Assembly (NCBI GenBank): GCA_020354645.1
Contig: CP070652.1
Span: 4,811,870 to 4,851,514 of the forward strand
DNA: 39,645 nt
Origin: Deltaproteobacteria bacterium
GTDB lineage: Bacteria; Desulfobacterota; Desulfobacteria; Desulfobacterales; G020354645
Direction of reading: 5' to 3'
Shown in pieces: positions 8,232 through 16,266 of the stretch (positions within the stretch are counted from its first letter, which is position 1; every line of letters starts with the position of its first letter). A model generated the notes under the pieces. That model was not told where the DNA came from, ran no database searches, and saw only the letters and a program-made list of their open reading frames with translations. The position numbers and the translations under genes are program-made.

Positions 8232-8612
8232 TTATCTTCGGTGACATTCACCACACATAACCGGCCCCTTATTTTGTTGGATATGGCATCCTTTACAATT
8301 TTTATGGAATGCCTTACGCAAAGCTAACTTGTTGCCGGAGTCCTTTTTGTCATGGCAATCCGAACATCTCTGATCTTCAGAGGATTCGTCGTCCATTTTT
8401 TTTCCGTTTTCATAAATGTGGTGGCATTCATTACACTCCTCAATTGCGGCCGTTTCATTGTGTTCTTCGTGTCGGAATACCGAGGGTGTCCGCACCGGCT
8501 TATCAAAGACACTGTTGTCTAGAAATTCCATCTCTTCCTGTGGGTATCCCGATATAACCGCTATTCCTGAAAATAACACGACTGCAATCAAAAATAAAAT
8601 CCTTTTATCCAT
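8232..8612 (-). CDS. tmcA: TmcA, type II tetraheme cytochrome c3
   Basis: 126 residues with an N-terminal signal peptide ([18 protein letters not shown]), so exported to the periplasm. Four CxxCH heme c motifs are present: CNECH at 60-64, CSDCH at 83-87, CKGCH at 106-110 and CGECH at 120-124. Candidate axial histidines are H48, H51, H65 and H103, matching a tetraheme cytochrome c3 fold. In sulfate reducers the acidic type II c3 of the Tmc complex takes electrons from the soluble type I c3, which is reduced by periplasmic hydrogenases, and passes them to the membrane complex. All four motifs here are CX2CH. The coding strand has AGGAG seven bases before the ATG. Gene order on this strand is tmcD, C, B, A, with 14 bases between tmcB and tmcA. 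Confidence 0.9.
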   Translation of the reverse strand: MDKRILFLIAVVLFSGIAVISGYPQEEMEFLDNSVFDKPVRTPSVFRHEEHNETAAIEECNECHHIYENGKKMDDESSEDQRCSDCHDKKDSGNKLALRKAFHKNCKGCHIQQNKGPVMCGECHRR

Positions 8613-8626
8613 GTTATATCTCCTAG

Positions 8627-9967
8627 CTATGATTCCGGTTTCTCCATGACCTCGTATAAGATATCGCCCAGAAACTTAATATCCATTCCCAGCTCGTAGT
8701 GATGATTGATGTCCTCCAGGCCGCTGTGACAGTTGTGACATGGGGCAATGAGAGTTTTGGCTCCTCTTGATTTCACTGCAAACAATTGTTCTGCCTTAAT
8801 GCGATTGCTCTTCATGCGTTTCAATTTGTAGGGGGGACCACAATTAATAACCCCACCCCCGGCACAACAGCAGTAATTGTGTTCCCGGTTGGGATGCATC
8901 TCGATAAAATTTTCGCAAATCTGATTCACCACATCTCTTGCTTTTTCATGCAATCCAGCCCCCCTAACCACGTTGCAGGGATCTTGGAACGTTACAGTTT
9001 CAGCATATTTTTTTGCGACCCGAATTTTTCCCTCTTTTAACAATTCATAATAAAATTCAATGGCATGAGCAATGGGAATGGGTGGCATCCGCCAGCCCAG
9101 CCAACGGTTGCCCACGTCTTGTATCGAGCGAAAGGCATGGCCGCATTCTCCCATTACGATTCTTTTCACCTTGAGTCTGGCCGCCGTCTCGAAATGGGTC
9201 CTTTTGATTCGACCCATGATTTCATTGTCCCCCGTGAACATAGCCATATCACTATTGTCCCAGCCGGGAGTGGCAGGCATCGTCCAGTCCAGCCCGGCAA
9301 TATTCATGATTACAGCCGCCTGATAAATTAACTGCGCTTGAAATTTAGGCCCCGGACCGATAACAGAGTACATTATATCCGCGCCTTCCTTTTCGAGGGG
9401 GATTCTCAAAGTTGGTATTTCAGCTTGTGCTTCTTCTTCCTGCCATTGCAGCGTATCGGGCCACTCATCCCCTTTGACCCACATCTGATTCATTGTTACG
9501 GAATGGCTGTGAGCCGTGTCTTGAATATAAAGCGGTGTCACCCCCAAGCGGTGACAGATCCGCCGCACGATGAGCATCAGGTAGGCAATATCTATTCCAA
9601 AGGGGCAATACATGGCACAGCGTTTGCAGAGATTACATTCCGTTGACGCTATTTCGGCGGTTGTTCTAATAAAGTCCGCGCTGACGCGTCCCTTTTTCTT
9701 CAGCATTTCCCACAGGGTCTGTTTAACCTTGCCCACCGGTGACCAGCGGGGATCATTGTCGTGGGAAAGATAATAATGACAAGCTTCGGAACAAAGACCG
9801 CAGTGAATACAGGTATCCACATAGGCTTTAAGGCGTGCACCAGACTCACCTTCTAACACCTGCTTAATCACTTTTTCGATACGGTCCGGGGTTAACCTAT
9901 CTGTTCCTTTCTCCAGTCCCTCATCAATTACCTTCTTTTCTTCTACTTTTTTTGCAGGTTCTGCCAT
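8627..9967 (-). CDS. tmcB: TmcB, HdrD-like CCG iron-sulfur protein
   Basis: 446 residues from ATG at 9967; the frame is open upstream to 10054, but this ATG has GGAG eight bases before it and begins the conserved part. Two ferredoxin-type [4Fe-4S] sites lie at C53, C56, C59, C63 and at C111, C114, C117, C121. The C-terminal half holds CCG-type elements (GECGHAF at 273; C331; CCCAGGG at 366-372; C410 and C413 in APCHNC), as in HdrD/HdrB, which bind a noncubane [4Fe-4S] cluster. In the Tmc complex this cytoplasmic-face subunit receives electrons from the heme b subunit. Its cytoplasmic acceptor is not established; thiol-disulfide chemistry is often proposed from the HdrD similarity. Confidence 0.92.
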   Translation of the reverse strand: MAEPAKKVEEKKVIDEGLEKGTDRLTPDRIEKVIKQVLEGESGARLKAYVDTCIHCGLCSEACHYYLSHDNDPRWSPVGKVKQTLWEMLKKKGRVSADFIRTTAEIASTECNLCKRCAMYCPFGIDIAYLMLIVRRICHRLGVTPLYIQDTAHSHSVTMNQMWVKGDEWPDTLQWQEEEAQAEIPTLRIPLEKEGADIMYSVIGPGPKFQAQLIYQAAVIMNIAGLDWTMPATPGWDNSDMAMFTGDNEIMGRIKRTHFETAARLKVKRIVMGECGHAFRSIQDVGNRWLGWRMPPIPIAHAIEFYYELLKEGKIRVAKKYAETVTFQDPCNVVRGAGLHEKARDVVNQICENFIEMHPNREHNYCCCAGGGVINCGPPYKLKRMKSNRIKAEQLFAVKSRGAKTLIAPCHNCHSGLEDINHHYELGMDIKFLGDILYEVMEKPES

Positions 9968-10146
9968 AATAAGCACTCCAATTGTAATTAGCCTAATGCT
10001 AAATAGGTTTAGGGGTGACAAACAAAGATTGAGATTTACCATGCAACATGACACTATTCCATTCGGGTGAATCCCTCAATTTCTTCATTCCTGAAATTTT
10101 CAATTTTAATTTCTTGATCCCGTGTCCTGAATCTCTAAATTGATCC

Positions 10147-10806
10147 TTACCAGTCCCTGGCGTGCCTGACACCGCCAAATTCCGAACCCATATATGCTCT
10201 AGTGAACGGTGAAAAGAGCATATGGCTTAATCGCGTAAATGGTATGGCCACAAGCATAACTTCACCGGAGAATATATGTAATATTGTAAAAAATTGATAA
10301 CCAAACCATTGGTAATAGGCCATAAAGCCGGTAATAAAGGGGGCAGCGACAATTGCCAGTATAATATAGTCGGATGCAGAAGTCACATATTGGACTTCCG
10401 GTGCTATCAGCCGGCGAATCAAAAAGAAAACGCAGCTGCCGATAACGATCAGCGTCATCACCTGCACTAAACTATCGGGCAAGGACCACCAGCTCACGTT
10501 CCAGGACTCATCCCACAAAATGATGTGGGACAATAAAAAAATCGGCGTAATAATAAGGCAAATATGAAATGCAAAGGTCACCAATGTCAATACCGGGTGT
10601 TTTCGCCAGTTTACGGTGGCAAACGGTATGATCCAGTGCATTATTGACCGAAAACTGTACTTCCAGCTCATATAAGTGTAGATAAACTTTTCTTTTTTGT
10701 GGACCAGTGCCAAAATGCTGATGATTCGAAAGAGACACCCTCCAAAAAAGATGATAAACGCCATCCAGGCCAGTGGTCCGCTGACAAAATTATATAAACT
10801 GTTCAT
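10147..10806 (-). CDS. tmcC: TmcC, b-type cytochrome membrane subunit
   Basis: 219 residues with about five membrane helices (about 12-34, 74-96, 113-130, 146-165, 171-192), the build of the NarI/DsrM-type gamma subunit. Histidines inside or at the ends of helices (H81 in FAFHICLI, H97, H177 in TILHIFSGE, H197) are the likely heme b ligands. The subunit would carry electrons across the membrane from TmcA heme c to the TmcB clusters. A strong AAGGGGG ribosome binding site precedes the ATG. It starts ten bases after tmcD ends, so the two are clearly cotranscribed, and is followed by a 179-base gap before tmcB in which I see no gene. Confidence 0.9.
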   Translation of the reverse strand: MNSLYNFVSGPLAWMAFIIFFGGCLFRIISILALVHKKEKFIYTYMSWKYSFRSIMHWIIPFATVNWRKHPVLTLVTFAFHICLIITPIFLLSHIILWDESWNVSWWSLPDSLVQVMTLIVIGSCVFFLIRRLIAPEVQYVTSASDYIILAIVAAPFITGFMAYYQWFGYQFFTILHIFSGEVMLVAIPFTRLSHMLFSPFTRAYMGSEFGGVRHARDW

Positions 10807-10816
10807 TTTACCCCCT

Positions 10817-12082
10817 TCAGCGTGTCAATTTATTCAAAGGAATTATCCGCCTGACATAATTACCGTTATCAAGTGTCCGCAGAAGTAGCCTATCTCCTTC
10901 CGGGCTGAAAACAGGGTCCCAGACTGCTTCATAGCTTTCTTTCCAGATACGGTCGTCCACTGCGATGGTATATCTGCCCTCATTTTCCACTTTTGCCGCC
11001 ACATGCCGGCTGTCCGGGCTGAAAACCGGTTTCCATACCATGTCAAAGCTATTCTTCCATAGGGTGCCGTCGACAGCTACAGAATATTTGCCATTGCTTT
11101 TACCGACTGCAGCGAGTCGAGTGCTGTCGGGACTGAAAATCGCCTCAGAAATCATCTCATCAAAGGCAATCGACCAGGGTCTGCCCTCAACAGCCATGGT
11201 CCATTTGCCATATTTCGGTGCTACGACCGCAGCCATTTTTTTGCCGTCCGGACTGAACATCTGATGCCATAGCTGCACAAATTTACGGTCCCAAACAGGA
11301 TCTCCGTCTTTAGCCAGGGTCCACTTTCCCCCGGCCCTGACCGGAGCAAACACGCCACCGTTGTCCGGGTGAAAAATCGGTTCCCAGACGCAGTCAAAGG
11401 TGTGGCCCCAGGGCTCTCCGTTCACCGCAATGGTATAATCATACAAATTCAGCCGGACCTCAGCCGCCACGCTTTGGCCGTCAGGACTAAACGCCATATT
11501 CCACACATTGACAAAGTTTTTATCCCAAGCGGCACCATCTACCGCGGCTGTATAGATGCCCTGCTGGAATGTGAATATATCTCCTTCAGTCAGCGGCGAC
11601 GTTTGAACGGAAGCTGCGGTTCTTTTTCCGTCAGGACTGATGGCCATACATGTCAAATTTTGGTAGGTGTTCTCCCAGGGTTTACCGTTGCGAGCCAGGC
11701 AGTATTGCATGTCCTGCTGAACGGCAACGACAATATTGCGGCCGTCCTGGCTGAACCGGGTGTCCCAAACGTATCCGAACTTGTTTTCCCAAGCAACCCC
11801 GTCAACCGCAACGGTCCATTCACCCATTTCTGACACCAGAGCGGTCAGGCGACCGTCCGGTGCAAACCTGAGATACCAAATTTTATCAAAGACATTTTGC
11901 CAGAGCTGCCCGTTGACACACACATTAAATTCTCCCTCTGACAAGTTGACGATTGCCGCCACCTGCTCTCCATTGGGGCTGGCATGGGGCTCTTCGATCC
12001 AGTTGAATTTGGTTTTCCATTGGTTGATATCAGCAACCGACTTCTCTCCGACCTCCCAATCCCATTCGCTCGAATAATGCAT
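10817..12082 (-). CDS. tmcD: TmcD, beta-propeller subunit
   Basis: 421 residues with no signal peptide or membrane helix, so cytoplasmic. It consists of about ten copies of a roughly 41-residue repeat with the core VW..xFSPDGxxxAAxV...T.AVDGxxW (for example VWNMAFSPDGQSVAAEV, VWKPVFSPDSRHVAAKV, VWDPVFSPEGDRLLLRT), a WD40/PD40-like beta-propeller pattern. Propeller subunits of this kind are known as TmcD in Desulfovibrio; the likely role is a docking or assembly scaffold for TmcB or a cytoplasmic partner. No cofactor motif is visible. A GGAG/AAGGG ribosome binding site precedes the ATG. Here tmcD is the first tmc gene on the coding strand, 37 bases after a receiver gene. Confidence 0.88.
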   Translation of the reverse strand: MHYSSEWDWEVGEKSVADINQWKTKFNWIEEPHASPNGEQVAAIVNLSEGEFNVCVNGQLWQNVFDKIWYLRFAPDGRLTALVSEMGEWTVAVDGVAWENKFGYVWDTRFSQDGRNIVVAVQQDMQYCLARNGKPWENTYQNLTCMAISPDGKRTAASVQTSPLTEGDIFTFQQGIYTAAVDGAAWDKNFVNVWNMAFSPDGQSVAAEVRLNLYDYTIAVNGEPWGHTFDCVWEPIFHPDNGGVFAPVRAGGKWTLAKDGDPVWDRKFVQLWHQMFSPDGKKMAAVVAPKYGKWTMAVEGRPWSIAFDEMISEAIFSPDSTRLAAVGKSNGKYSVAVDGTLWKNSFDMVWKPVFSPDSRHVAAKVENEGRYTIAVDDRIWKESYEAVWDPVFSPEGDRLLLRTLDNGNYVRRIIPLNKLTR

Positions 12083-12119
12083 AGGCCCTTCTCCTCTTCT
12101 CTGCCTTTTAATTGCTCTG

Positions 12120-12527
12120 TTAACCTGATTTACGCCTGATGAGGCTTTCCGTAATCTTCAGCAACTCATCGGCTTCCGGCGGCTTTTCCATATAAGCCTC
12201 GGGATCCGGTACGGGATTTTCCAGCCGTACGTTCAACATCTTCAAATAATGCGAAAATGTTTTCTCGGCCACGGCTGAAAGCATGATTACCGGGATATTT
12301 TTGAGAATTGCATCCGTCTTTAGCTGACGGTACATTTGAACTCCACCTTCGCCGGGCATCATGACGTCCAGTATAATGATATCCGGTAATCTGGTTCTGG
12401 CCTGCCGGATGCCGTCTTTTCCGTTGCTCGTCATTATAGGTTCATACCCGCTTGTCTCCAGCAGGGTGGAGATAAAGATTCTCATATCCAGCTCATCATC
12501 TACGACAAGAATCTTATTCTTTTTCAT
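12120..12527 (-). CDS. Single-domain response regulator, paralogue of the 19789 gene
   Basis: 135 residues, a stand-alone receiver with DD at 10-11 and D54 in IIILDVMMPG. After the conserved Ser/Ala (VIMLSAV) there is an extra stretch (KTFSHYLKMLNVRLENPVPD) before EAYMEKPPEADEL, whose K is the conserved lysine. The receiver at 19789-20196 has the same insertion and the same EAYMEKPP motif, so the two are paralogues and may be served by the same kinase. This one sits between the universal stress gene and tmcD on the same strand, with gaps of 41 and 37 bases, and is therefore probably cotranscribed with the Tmc complex. Confidence 0.87.
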   Translation of the reverse strand: MKKNKILVVDDELDMRIFISTLLETSGYEPIMTSNGKDGIRQARTRLPDIIILDVMMPGEGGVQMYRQLKTDAILKNIPVIMLSAVAEKTFSHYLKMLNVRLENPVPDPEAYMEKPPEADELLKITESLIRRKSG

Positions 12528-12568
12528 AGAGAAACCTCATCATTTTGAACGATGAGTACCCGCGCCGA

Positions 12569-13495
12569 TTAATCTTCCATAGCCACTTTGTCAGGATGAT
12601 TCACACTGGCAACCGGACATGCAGCCCGCAGGACCACCTGTTCCACCGTGCTGCCGAGCAAGGCTTTATCGGGATCGATTTCTCTGGTGTGATGCGCCAT
12701 GACAATGAGGTCGCCAAGTTTTTCACGTGCAAATTTCAATATTTCAACATATGGCGTTCCTTCCCGAACTTCGACTTCATAATTGTCGAAACCATTCATC
12801 TTGGCGATATATTGCCGCTGCATTTTTTCTCTGGCATTCTCGATCATTTTTTCAATCTCTTCCTGAGACTTGACCACTCCAAGACCATTCGGATTGATGT
12901 CGCACGCGTGAAACAGGTGCAGCTTGGCGCCTACCTCTTTGGCAAGTTTATAGGCAAAGAGATAGGCCGAATCTGCTGCTTTTGAAAAATCGGTTCCGAA
13001 AATGATATTTGAAAATAACTTCCAGCAGGTGGTGCAGGGTCTGCTGATGATGACCACCGGGCAACGCGCTGCTTTGGCCACTCTCTGCATGGTGCTTCCA
13101 ACGATATGCCGGTATCTTGCGGCACCGATGTCTTCATCCCTGGTATGGGATCCCATGATAATGAGATCTACATCTTCTCTTCGCGCCAATCGGAGGATTT
13201 CCCTGTGGGGAACGCCGATGGTAGCCTCGATGACTGTGTTTGTGCTATCCGCCAGCAAAGAGGCATAAGTATTTTTTATCTCCTCTTTCACCCACTCGAT
13301 ATAATCTGGATCCCGTTCCTCGACTTCTCCTGTTCGTGTGTCCACGATGAAAGGGCTGTAACCCCGGGTAGGATAGCCAAGTACGTGAAAGACATAGAGT
13401 TTGGCCTCCCATTTCACTGCTAGATCAAAGGCGACTTTGGCCGCATTGTCGCACGTGGGTGAAGCTGTGGTGGCAAAAAGAATTTTTTAAAACAT
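12569..13495 (-). pseudogene. Tandem universal stress protein gene with a stop at codon 3
   Basis: The full frame of 308 codons encodes two Usp domains. The first begins KILFATTASPTCDN and ends near CPVVIISRP. The second runs from IFGTDFSKAADSAYLF to LLGSTVEQVVLRAACPVASV, with Usp nucleotide-binding-like GST motifs. The natural start is ATG at 13495: it has a perfect AAGGAGGT five bases upstream and lies three bases after the previous gene. The first codons are ATG TTT TAA AAA ATT CTT, so codon 3 is a stop where the family has Lys (AAA); one A-to-T change explains it. Translation could only resume at the in-frame GTG at 13417, which removes the first strand and has no ribosome binding site. 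This is either recent inactivation or a sequencing error. The rest of the frame is intact. Confidence 0.75.
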
Positions 13496-13498
13496 ATG

Positions 13499-14032
13499 TC
13501 ACCTCCTTATGGCACACTGATTTGGAGTACTATGGAAACTGAGCTCCCACGCAATTCCGTCGATAAATTCAAACATCGTAAACACCGTATCAAACTCGAA
13601 TAAGTCCACACGATCTCCAAATACGATATGCCTGAGCTTTCCCAGCTTAATGGGTAAATCCAATAGGTTAGCCAGTTGCATGGATTTGATCTCAACGCTC
13701 TCATCGCCGCTGATTCCCTTAAGTGAATGATAAATTTCCAGGCGTTTTTGCGGCGAACCGATCATCTCAACCGTTTTAGAGAATTCGAGATATTCAACGC
13801 CATTGCAAACACATCCGCTTTGCGGACAAGCGCTGTACTGCTCATGATACCCAGGAATGAAGGCATTCAACTCGGCAAGCAACGAATAATTTTGCAGCAG
13901 TTCGAAGTAACTGCGCAATGTGTAACCCTCATCAAGGATTATCTGAAATCCAAGAAACCGAAGTGGTCCGGATTCCATGATTTTCCCCTCATGTTCAATC
14001 GATCCGTTTGTTTTCAGTGTGATAGTGTTCAT
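13499..14032 (-). CDS. Conserved hypothetical protein, first gene of the tmc operon
   Basis: 177 residues, soluble, not recognised. It has a three-cysteine cluster C69, C74, C76 (SACPQSGCVCNG) that could bind a metal or a cluster. It also has a C-terminal part rich in Phe and acidic residues (DLFEFDTVFTMFEFIDGIAWELSFH). It is the first gene after the sigma-54 promoter at 14115-14132 and has a leader of roughly 70 bases. The stress protein gene begins three bases after its stop. The position suggests a role tied to Tmc production or redox status, but the sequence does not say which. Confidence 0.75.
   Translation of the reverse strand: MNTITLKTNGSIEHEGKIMESGPLRFLGFQIILDEGYTLRSYFELLQNYSLLAELNAFIPGYHEQYSACPQSGCVCNGVEYLEFSKTVEMIGSPQKRLEIYHSLKGISGDESVEIKSMQLANLLDLPIKLGKLRHIVFGDRVDLFEFDTVFTMFEFIDGIAWELSFHSTPNQCAIRR
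13501..13508 (-). promoter_or_regulatory. Consensus ribosome binding site that decides the Usp start
   Basis: On the minus strand this reads AAGGAGGT, fully complementary to the 16S 3' end, five bases before ATG at 13495. It overlaps the last codons and stop of the upstream gene (which ends at 13499), implying coupled translation. It is the reason the TAA at codon 3 of the Usp frame must be taken seriously. Confidence 0.85.
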
Positions 14033-14114
14033 TTCGGTTTGACCTGCGTTCGTATGGGAACGACTGATTTGATAGCGCGGCTACTTTCCCAACGACTAAT
14101 TGCAGCCCGTGTAA

Positions 14115-14132
14115 GAGCAGGAAGTGTGCCAA
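14115..14132 (-). promoter_or_regulatory. Sigma-54 (-24/-12) promoter of the tmc operon
   Basis: The minus strand reads TTGGCAC, then ACTTC, then CTGCT. The GG (14130-14129) and GC (14118-14117) are exactly ten bases apart, as RpoN requires, and only the first base of the -12 TTGC is changed. Transcription would begin near 14105, about 70 bases before the first gene. A sigma-54 activator is encoded just upstream. A short TGCCAA/TTGGCA inverted repeat overlaps the -24 box. Confidence 0.75.
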
Positions 14133-14227
14133 AATTGGCATTTTTTGAAAAGGGGTTAAGATTTATAAATATTTAAAAGGGTTAGATTTATTGTTGCGTT
14201 GATCTTCTGTTTAACTCTGAAAACAGA

Positions 14228-14247
14228 ATGTTTCTTTTTTGCAACAT
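14228..14247. promoter_or_regulatory. Second probable activator site (TTGCAACAT half-site)
   Basis: TTGCAACAT at 14239-14247 is identical to the half-site of the perfect inverted repeat at 14385. Its left partner ATGTTTC (14228-14234) is a degenerate ATGTTGC. It lies about 110 bases upstream of the -24 box, a normal enhancer distance. A further partial TGTTGC lies at 14192-14197. Confidence 0.5.
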
Positions 14248-14384
14248 AACAGGAAACAAATTTGGGGATTTAAAAGAAGGAAAGAGCGCAGCATAATATT
14301 TTATTTTAATAATTCCAATTATATATTATTCAAAATGCAAACCGAACGTGATTTTTAGGTGTTGTTACATGATGAAGATATTTA

Positions 14385-14412
14385 TTGCAACATTATGAAA
14401 CATATGTTGCAA
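14385..14412. promoter_or_regulatory. Probable enhancer: perfect 9-bp inverted repeat
   Basis: TTGCAACAT (14385-14393), ten bases, then ATGTTGCAA (14404-14412). The repeat lies about 255-280 bases upstream of the sigma-54 promoter and just after the end of the sigma-54 activator gene. Fis-type HTH activators bind such dyads as dimers. Together with the copy at 14239 it is the best candidate for the activator's binding site. Nothing else was seen in 14134-14495. Confidence 0.65.
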
Positions 14413-14495
14413 TTTGGTAAAAACCGAAGCGATATCAAACCAATTTACTGTATTTTTTTGGATATAAAGTCATTTTCTGGATACCGGTCACATAA

Positions 14496-16223
14496 TCACA
14501 GAGAAATGCTGTATTTTTTCATCTTGCGCCACAGGGTCGTGCGGTTGATGTTGAGTGCCTTGGCAGTTTTCGTTCGATCCCAATGGTGTTTTTTCAGCGT
14601 GGCCTCTATCACTTTTTTTTCGCTGGCTTCAATTTCTTGATCAAGATCAAGTTGCTCTAATTTGTTATCTTCCTGATAGCGGGTAATCTCTTGAAACGGC
14701 ACGGGGAGATGTTTGCGCTCGATAATTTTCCCCTGGCATACGATTAAAGCATGCTCGATGATATTTTCAAGCTCTCTAATATTGCCGGGATAATCGTAAT
14801 TCAAAAGAACCTCCATTGCGTCTTCCGACAATTTTTCAGCTCGCGTAACTCTCGTGGCAGAAAAGCGCTTTAGTATATGGGAAACAAGTAACGGAATATC
14901 ACCTTTTCTATCTTTTAAAGGGGGCAGTTCGAAACGCATCACATTCAGACGGTAATACAGATCTGCACGAAACCGCTTTTCTTTGACGAGTCGTTCCAAC
15001 AGTTGATTGGTTGCCGTAATGATACGAACATCCACCTTTGTTGTTTTTCTGCTTCCCAAGGGATAAAATTCTTTGTCCTCCAAAACACGCAAAAGTTTGG
15101 CCTGCAGCGACAACGGAAGATCCCCGATTTCATCGAGAAATATGGTGCCGCCATCTGCTTCCTGAAAGCGGCCCGGATTATCTTTTTCAGCCCCTGTGAA
15201 GGCACCTTTAACATATCCAAACATCTCTGATTCCAGCAGGTTGTCCGGCAGGGCGGCGCAATTTACCTTTACCAGGGGCTTGCTGGAACGCAAGCTGGCA
15301 TTATGGATGACCTTTGCCAAGACATCTTTCCCGGTGCCAGTGGAACCTTCAATGAGTACCGTGGCATCGCTTGATGCCACCACCGGCAAGGTTTCAAAAA
15401 TCTTCTGCATGGCGGGATCTCTGCCCACCATGTCATAAAATGTATAACGGTCTTTTATGGCACTGTCTAATTGATACAACAGGGAAAGATCGGAAATAGT
15501 GGCCAATCCACCAACAATGCGGCCCTCTTCATTTTTTAGGGCCATATAATTGGCGCGAATCGGTATCGCCTGCCCATGCCGCGTCCGTATTTCCCCGTCT
15601 TCGCTCGAGCGCGCCTTGCCATCAGATATCGTCTCGGTTAACAATGCCACGCCCGCATAGGAGTCTTTGCCAAATATGGTATTGCAGGATTTGCCGAGGA
15701 CTTCACGACGCCCATAGCCTGTAATGGTTTCAGCCGTTGTATTAAAAAAGGTGATATAGCCGCCACAGTCAACAGTAAGAACGCCCGTGTCCAGATTATC
15801 GAGTATGATTTTCAACCGGCGGTCATCATGCCCGATGCGCTCGATCAAATCCTTCAGGGCCGAATGGTCCTGGAAAACCTCTATGCAACCAAGTATTTCC
15901 TGGTCCGATCCATAGACGGGCGATACAATTTTTGAGATGCTGCGTTTCTCCCGGCGCTGCTCTGTTATCTCAGCCCGCTGGCTTTTGGCCTTCAGATCGG
16001 GTTCCGCCGATTCATAGAATTTACAATCTCCACCACATAAATCCTCCAGAAATATCCGGTAGCAATATTTTCCGTTAAGCTCTGATGCTTTGTACCCTGT
16101 GATTAATTCTGCCGACCGATTCACGGATAGAATCTTGCGATCCGGGGATAGAATCATTACTCCCATGGAAAAATAGTCGAAAATCTTACCGAGTTGGCTG
16201 TATTTTAAAACGATATCGTTCAT
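14496..16223 (-). CDS. Sigma-54-dependent transcriptional activator, PAS-PAS-AAA+-Fis
   Basis: 575 residues from ATG at 16223. The frame is open to 16334, but that would overlap the previous kinase gene, and the PAS domain begins right after the chosen ATG; no ribosome binding site decides. Order: PAS 1 (about 10-120) with C54, C63 and C67; PAS 2 (about 135-255); AAA+ domain with Walker A GSTGTGKD (293-300), the sigma-54 contact GAFTGA (340-345) and Walker B TIFLDE (360-365); Fis-type HTH at about 551-569 (TKTAKALNINRTTLWRKMKK). There is no receiver domain, so it is probably controlled through its PAS domains or by protein contact. It is followed directly by the TTGCAACAT repeats and the -24/-12 promoter of the tmc operon, its likely target. 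Confidence 0.9.
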   Translation of the reverse strand: MNDIVLKYSQLGKIFDYFSMGVMILSPDRKILSVNRSAELITGYKASELNGKYCYRIFLEDLCGGDCKFYESAEPDLKAKSQRAEITEQRREKRSISKIVSPVYGSDQEILGCIEVFQDHSALKDLIERIGHDDRRLKIILDNLDTGVLTVDCGGYITFFNTTAETITGYGRREVLGKSCNTIFGKDSYAGVALLTETISDGKARSSEDGEIRTRHGQAIPIRANYMALKNEEGRIVGGLATISDLSLLYQLDSAIKDRYTFYDMVGRDPAMQKIFETLPVVASSDATVLIEGSTGTGKDVLAKVIHNASLRSSKPLVKVNCAALPDNLLESEMFGYVKGAFTGAEKDNPGRFQEADGGTIFLDEIGDLPLSLQAKLLRVLEDKEFYPLGSRKTTKVDVRIITATNQLLERLVKEKRFRADLYYRLNVMRFELPPLKDRKGDIPLLVSHILKRFSATRVTRAEKLSEDAMEVLLNYDYPGNIRELENIIEHALIVCQGKIIERKHLPVPFQEITRYQEDNKLEQLDLDQEIEASEKKVIEATLKKHHWDRTKTAKALNINRTTLWRKMKKYSISL

Positions 16224-16266
16224 AAACGTATATTTTATATCACTGTCAGAAATTTTGCTCCGCTTC

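Noticed and set aside
10044..10051. TGCAACAT in the tmcC-tmcB gap, like the tmc enhancer half-site
   Set aside because: A single 8-base match without a dyad partner and without a GG-N10-GC promoter nearby; probably chance.
9968..10054. N-terminal extension of TmcB giving a hydrophobic leader
   Set aside because: The ATG at 9967 has a good ribosome binding site and the conserved protein starts there; the extension includes cysteines and a hydrophobic stretch not expected for a cytoplasmic-face subunit.
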